This document shows, one piece after another, positions 61,395 through 64,000 of a DNA stretch of 64,000 nt. Under the pieces are notes generated by a model. That model saw only the letters and a program-made list of their open reading frames with translations, did not search any database and was not told the DNA's origin. Every line of letters starts with the position of its first letter. Position 1 is the stretch's first letter. Source of the stretch: Pseudochryseolinea flava (GTDB taxonomy: Bacteria; Bacteroidota; Bacteroidia; Cytophagales; Cyclobacteriaceae); NCBI RefSeq assembly GCF_003286915.1, contig NZ_QMFY01000002.1:310001-374000 (forward strand), given 5' to 3'. The position numbers and the translations under genes were made by a program.

Positions 61395-63164
61395 ATGGCG
61401 AAGAAAATACGATTTACGAAACAAGAGCGACAAAAAGCGTTCTTGCCCATTACCCAAAAATCAGACCGCATCATGGTTTATGTGTTGCTCCTCTATTTCG
61501 TTTTTGGGTTGGTATTGGCAACGTTCTACGACACATGGACAATTGCCATCGGTGTCGGCGGACTTTCTCTCCTCGCCTACTTCATCACCAAAACAGTTTT
61601 ACCGGAGCACAACCTATACCAATATGTAATGAGTGGCGTATTTGCTGTATTCTCCGCGCAGTTCATTTACCAAATGCATGGCATGTTTGAAATGCATTTC
61701 TTCTTTTTCGTTGGCTCAACCTTGCTCATTACCTATCGGAATTGGAAGTTGATCCTTCCATTACTCGTGATCACGGTAATACATCACGCGTGGTTTGCAT
61801 GGCTTCAATATAGCGGACTTAAAGAAATTTATTTCACACAACTTGAATACATGGACCTTCAAGCGTTCATCTTCCACGCATTACTGGCTGCCGTGATCAT
61901 GGGAATTTGTGCCTATTGGTCATACGATCTTGGTAATACGACGCTGAGCGACGCCGCTAAAAATATAATTCTCGAAAAACAGGTTGATCAAGTAAAAAAC
62001 AACATTGCCTTCGCAGAGTCAATCACCACAGGTGATCTTCAGAAAGAATTGCAAGTAGCCGATGAAACAGATGAATTAAGTAAATCACTTGTCAAGATGC
62101 GCGACAGTCTTCGCATCGCGCACATGCGGGAAGAAGAAGAAAAATTTCTTTCTGTGGGTCTTACAAAAGTCGGCGATATCATCCGACAGCACAACAGTGA
62201 CCCAACAGTACTCGCGGAAGAATTCATAAAAACACTTGTGAAATATACCGGCATGAATCAAGGCGGAATATTTATGCATGAAGGTGATGGCGACAACGAA
62301 CGCCTAACGCTTTTGGCGTGCTATGCTTACGACCGTAAAAAATTTCTGAACAAACAATTAAATATTGGCGAGGGAATGGTCGGTCAGTGTTTCTACGAAC
62401 GCGCGCCAATCTACATGACGCAAGTTCCAAAAGAATATGTTAAGATCACATCTGGATTGGGTGAAGCAACACCACAATGTATCTTCTTAGTCCCTGTGAT
62501 GACGAGTGACGATATCGTTGGTGTGATCGAACTAGCATCCTTCAGCCAACTCAAAACGTATCAACAGCAGTTTATAATTCGTGCTGCCGAAAACATTGCT
62601 TCGGCGATAATATCATCGCGAACAACGCATCAGATCAAAATGTTACTCGCAGATGCGGAACAACGGGCTGAGGAAATGCGAAGCCAAGAGGAAGAGATGC
62701 GCCAAAACATGGAAGAACTTCAGGCAACACAAGAAGAAATGTCACGCAAAGGTTTTGATACAGAGAACAGAATGCGTGCCATCAGTGAAAGCGGCATCGC
62801 GTCAATCGAATTTAATTTACGCGGACAAATTATTGATGCTAACGAAGCCTTCCTCAAATTAATGGGTTACACGTTAGATGAAATCCGCGGGAAACATCAC
62901 CGCATATTTGTCGACGAACAAACCGCTGCGAGCTTTGAATATGAAAAATTCTGGGCGGACCTCGCCAATGGAATCGCACATCCAGGTCAATATAAGCGCG
63001 TAAACAAACAAGGTAAACCAGTCTTCATTCAAGGCAGCTACTGTATCCTAAATGACCAGCAAGGCAAACCCGCAAAGGTTCTAAAGCTTGCCACCGATGT
63101 TACTTCATTGGTACGCGACGGTATCAAGTGGAAGAATTTTCAATCTGCAGAAACATTAAACTAA
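61395..63164 (+). CDS. Membrane GAF/PAS sensor protein without a recognisable output domain
   Basis: The 589-aa protein has five or six membrane helices in residues 25-190. They include His-rich segments (YQMHGMFEMHFFFFVGSTLLITYRNW, VITVIHHAWFAWLQYSG) of the kind found before chemoreceptor or cyclase domains. Next are a linker helix (AFAESITTGDLQKELQVADETDELSKSLVKMRDSL, like a HAMP segment), a GAF domain (NQGGIFMHEGDGDNERLTLLACYAYDRKK ... IFLVPVMTSDDIVGVIELAS), a Glu/Gln-rich coiled coil, and a PAS domain (ISESGIASIEFNLRGQIIDANEAFLKLMGYTLDEIRGK) up to residue 580. No histidine-kinase, GGDEF, chemoreceptor or HTH domain follows, and the stop codon is clear. It probably signals by partner contact. 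Confidence 0.85.
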   Translation: MAKKIRFTKQERQKAFLPITQKSDRIMVYVLLLYFVFGLVLATFYDTWTIAIGVGGLSLLAYFITKTVLPEHNLYQYVMSGVFAVFSAQFIYQMHGMFEMHFFFFVGSTLLITYRNWKLILPLLVITVIHHAWFAWLQYSGLKEIYFTQLEYMDLQAFIFHALLAAVIMGICAYWSYDLGNTTLSDAAKNIILEKQVDQVKNNIAFAESITTGDLQKELQVADETDELSKSLVKMRDSLRIAHMREEEEKFLSVGLTKVGDIIRQHNSDPTVLAEEFIKTLVKYTGMNQGGIFMHEGDGDNERLTLLACYAYDRKKFLNKQLNIGEGMVGQCFYERAPIYMTQVPKEYVKITSGLGEATPQCIFLVPVMTSDDIVGVIELASFSQLKTYQQQFIIRAAENIASAIISSRTTHQIKMLLADAEQRAEEMRSQEEEMRQNMEELQATQEEMSRKGFDTENRMRAISESGIASIEFNLRGQIIDANEAFLKLMGYTLDEIRGKHHRIFVDEQTAASFEYEKFWADLANGIAHPGQYKRVNKQGKPVFIQGSYCILNDQQGKPAKVLKLATDVTSLVRDGIKWKNFQSAETLN

Positions 63165-63168
63165 AAAA

Positions 63169-63216
63169 AACATCCGTGCGTGGCGTAACGTTTCAAGCAC
63201 GGATGTTATTTTAAGA
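63169..63216. terminator. Bidirectional rho-independent terminator
   Basis: AACATCCGTGC (63169-63179) pairs perfectly with GCACGGATGTT (63197-63207), an 11-bp stem with a 17-nt loop. An A-run precedes it and ATTTTAA follows, so it can end both the plus-strand sensor gene and the minus-strand permease gene that converge here. Confidence 0.85.
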
Positions 63217-63227
63217 ACTTTCGTCTT

Positions 63228-64000
63228 TCAATGCAACACTAGTTTTCGCATGTTAAACACGGCGATCAACACAAATATCGCTGTAACGATAACCAATGGT
63301 AACAACGTTGATACCCAAGGGACAGATTGTACATGCTCGGTGTATTCTGGTGTAAACGAATCCCACGCATCTTTCGGTAACGGCTTGTTATCAAAAATAT
63401 ATGGATAAAAGTAAAGCCTCAATTTTTCATGAAATGCATTCGTTTGATCCAAAAACGTCAAATGATTTTCCAGACTTGAGCGTGAAAGTTCGTTAAACGA
63501 CAAATGAGCATGCATCGTGGGAACAAACGAAGCCCACCATCGACTGGTGTATTCACGCTGTCTAATTTTCGAACGCATCGCCCAACTATCGTAACGTGCC
63601 TCGTCATCGCCCATTTGCTGCATCGCATAATACCATGTGTAACTAAACTCGTCATCAGGCGCTACGTACTTTCTAAACTGCGGATAGTGATTGTAAAACT
63701 TCTCCATCGTAACTCCTTTATCGACGTCCCATTTCTGATGATAGCCATCACGTTGTTTGATGAATGTACTTAGTGATTCAGGAACTGGAAATTTGTTCGA
63801 GACATAACTATTCACCGCGGCAGGCAATACAATGGCAAGAACCAGCCACAACGACAAGAGTGCCAAGGCGCTATAGTTCGAGCTTTTCTGAAGCGATGTG
63901 ATCCAGAAACAAAGCGCGAACCAAAACGCCAAATACAAAACACTTACAATTACAAACGCCAACAATGCAGCATCCAGCGGAAGATTCAATACAACAATGG
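63228..64000 (-). CDS. ABC-2-type permease, DUF3526 part (5' end outside window)
   Basis: The frame is open to the right edge (I-V-V-L before NLPLDAALL), so the N-terminus lies outside the window. The visible 257 residues have two membrane helices (AALLAFVIVSVLYLAFWFALCFWI, ALALLSLWLVLAIVLPAAVNSYV), a large extracytoplasmic loop rich in Trp and Tyr (WDVDKGVTMEKFYNHYPQFRKY, YTWYYAMQQMGDDEARYDSW), and a last helix (LLPLVIVTAIFVLIAVFNM). This matches DUF3526, found at the end of ABC-2-type export permeases in Bacteroidota. The partner ATPase gene should lie to the right. Substrate unknown. Confidence 0.85.
   Translation of the reverse strand, partial: IVVLNLPLDAALLAFVIVSVLYLAFWFALCFWITSLQKSSNYSALALLSLWLVLAIVLPAAVNSYVSNKFPVPESLSTFIKQRDGYHQKWDVDKGVTMEKFYNHYPQFRKYVAPDDEFSYTWYYAMQQMGDDEARYDSWAMRSKIRQREYTSRWWASFVPTMHAHLSFNELSRSSLENHLTFLDQTNAFHEKLRLYFYPYIFDNKPLPKDAWDSFTPEYTEHVQSVPWVSTLLPLVIVTAIFVLIAVFNMRKLVLH

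Noticed and set aside
1-64000. CRISPR arrays, tRNA or rRNA genes, insertion sequences, integrases, attachment sites
   Set aside because: No array-like repeats, cloverleaf with CCA-type context, transposase or integrase motif was recognised in reading both strands.

Overview
The window looks like chromosomal DNA of a Bacteroidota bacterium, most likely a soil or plant-litter member of the Cytophagales (Chryseolinea/Ohtaekwangia-like; the genus is a guess). The signs are secreted proteins with type IX secretion (T9SS) sorting domains of both type A and type B, a FecI/FecR/STN-TonB receptor cassette, GH92, GH28, GH2 and GH5 glycosidases, AraC regulators with a DUF6597-like N-terminus, YdeI/OmdA, DUF4256 and DoxX accessory genes, and promoters of the Bacteroidota TTTG/TAnnTTTG type with little Shine-Dalgarno signal. 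No rRNA, tRNA, integrase, transposase, phage gene or CRISPR array was seen, so nothing marks the window as a recent mobile island.

Layout. 1-2285 (-): N-terminal part of a secreted GH5 endoglucanase with Ig-like and concanavalin-like modules, cut by the left edge. 2569-3879: exported amidohydrolase. 4079-14786: three exported proteins, namely a 1444-aa SBBP/PKD adhesin with a type B T9SS signal, a thermolysin-family protease with a long adhesive tail and a type A signal, and a trypsin-like protease with a TPR tail. 14827-15375: membrane J-domain protein. 15389-17572 (-): GH92 mannosidase. 17824-29843: seven co-directional, mostly unrecognised genes (Clp-N/SseB, DKNYY, small exported protein, zinc-ribbon helical-repeat protein, two membrane proteins, and a 1590-aa LVIVD/TPR protein). 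This is the best candidate here for an undescribed system. 29856-32245 (-): five-gene ArsR/AHSA1/DoxX/YdeI/DUF4256 operon with a clear two-operator promoter. 32461-37252: sugar acetyltransferase, GH28 and GH2, a pectin/plant-glycan segment. 37276-38470 (-): VOC protein and AraC regulator. 38783-45042: small exported protein followed by a tripartite RND efflux system. 45267-49516: T9SS-A GloVer-repeat protein, TerB-like, small membrane protein, DinB and DUF2809. 49594-54658 (-): SRPBCC, DUF3592, TPR, RlmF and an AraC/cupin regulator. 54901-60401: ECF sigma/FecR/TonB-receptor cassette flanked by two lipoprotein genes that share an almost identical promoter. 60752-63164: thioredoxin-like protein and a GAF/PAS membrane sensor. 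63228-64000 (-): ABC-2-type permease (DUF3526) cut by the right edge.

How the genes fit together. The secreted GH5, GH28, GH2 and GH92 enzymes and the T9SS cargo point to a polysaccharide- and protein-degrading life at the cell surface. The ECF cassette is a self-contained surface-signalling loop: the TonB receptor's STN domain would signal through FecR to the sigma factor, which probably drives both lipoprotein promoters. The 12-kb cluster has no catalytic domain I can recognise. Its domain mix (SseB, DKNYY, zinc ribbon plus helical repeats, single-pass and multi-pass membrane proteins, beta-propeller plus TPR) suggests a membrane-associated protein assembly, perhaps related to biological conflict or immunity, but this is inference.
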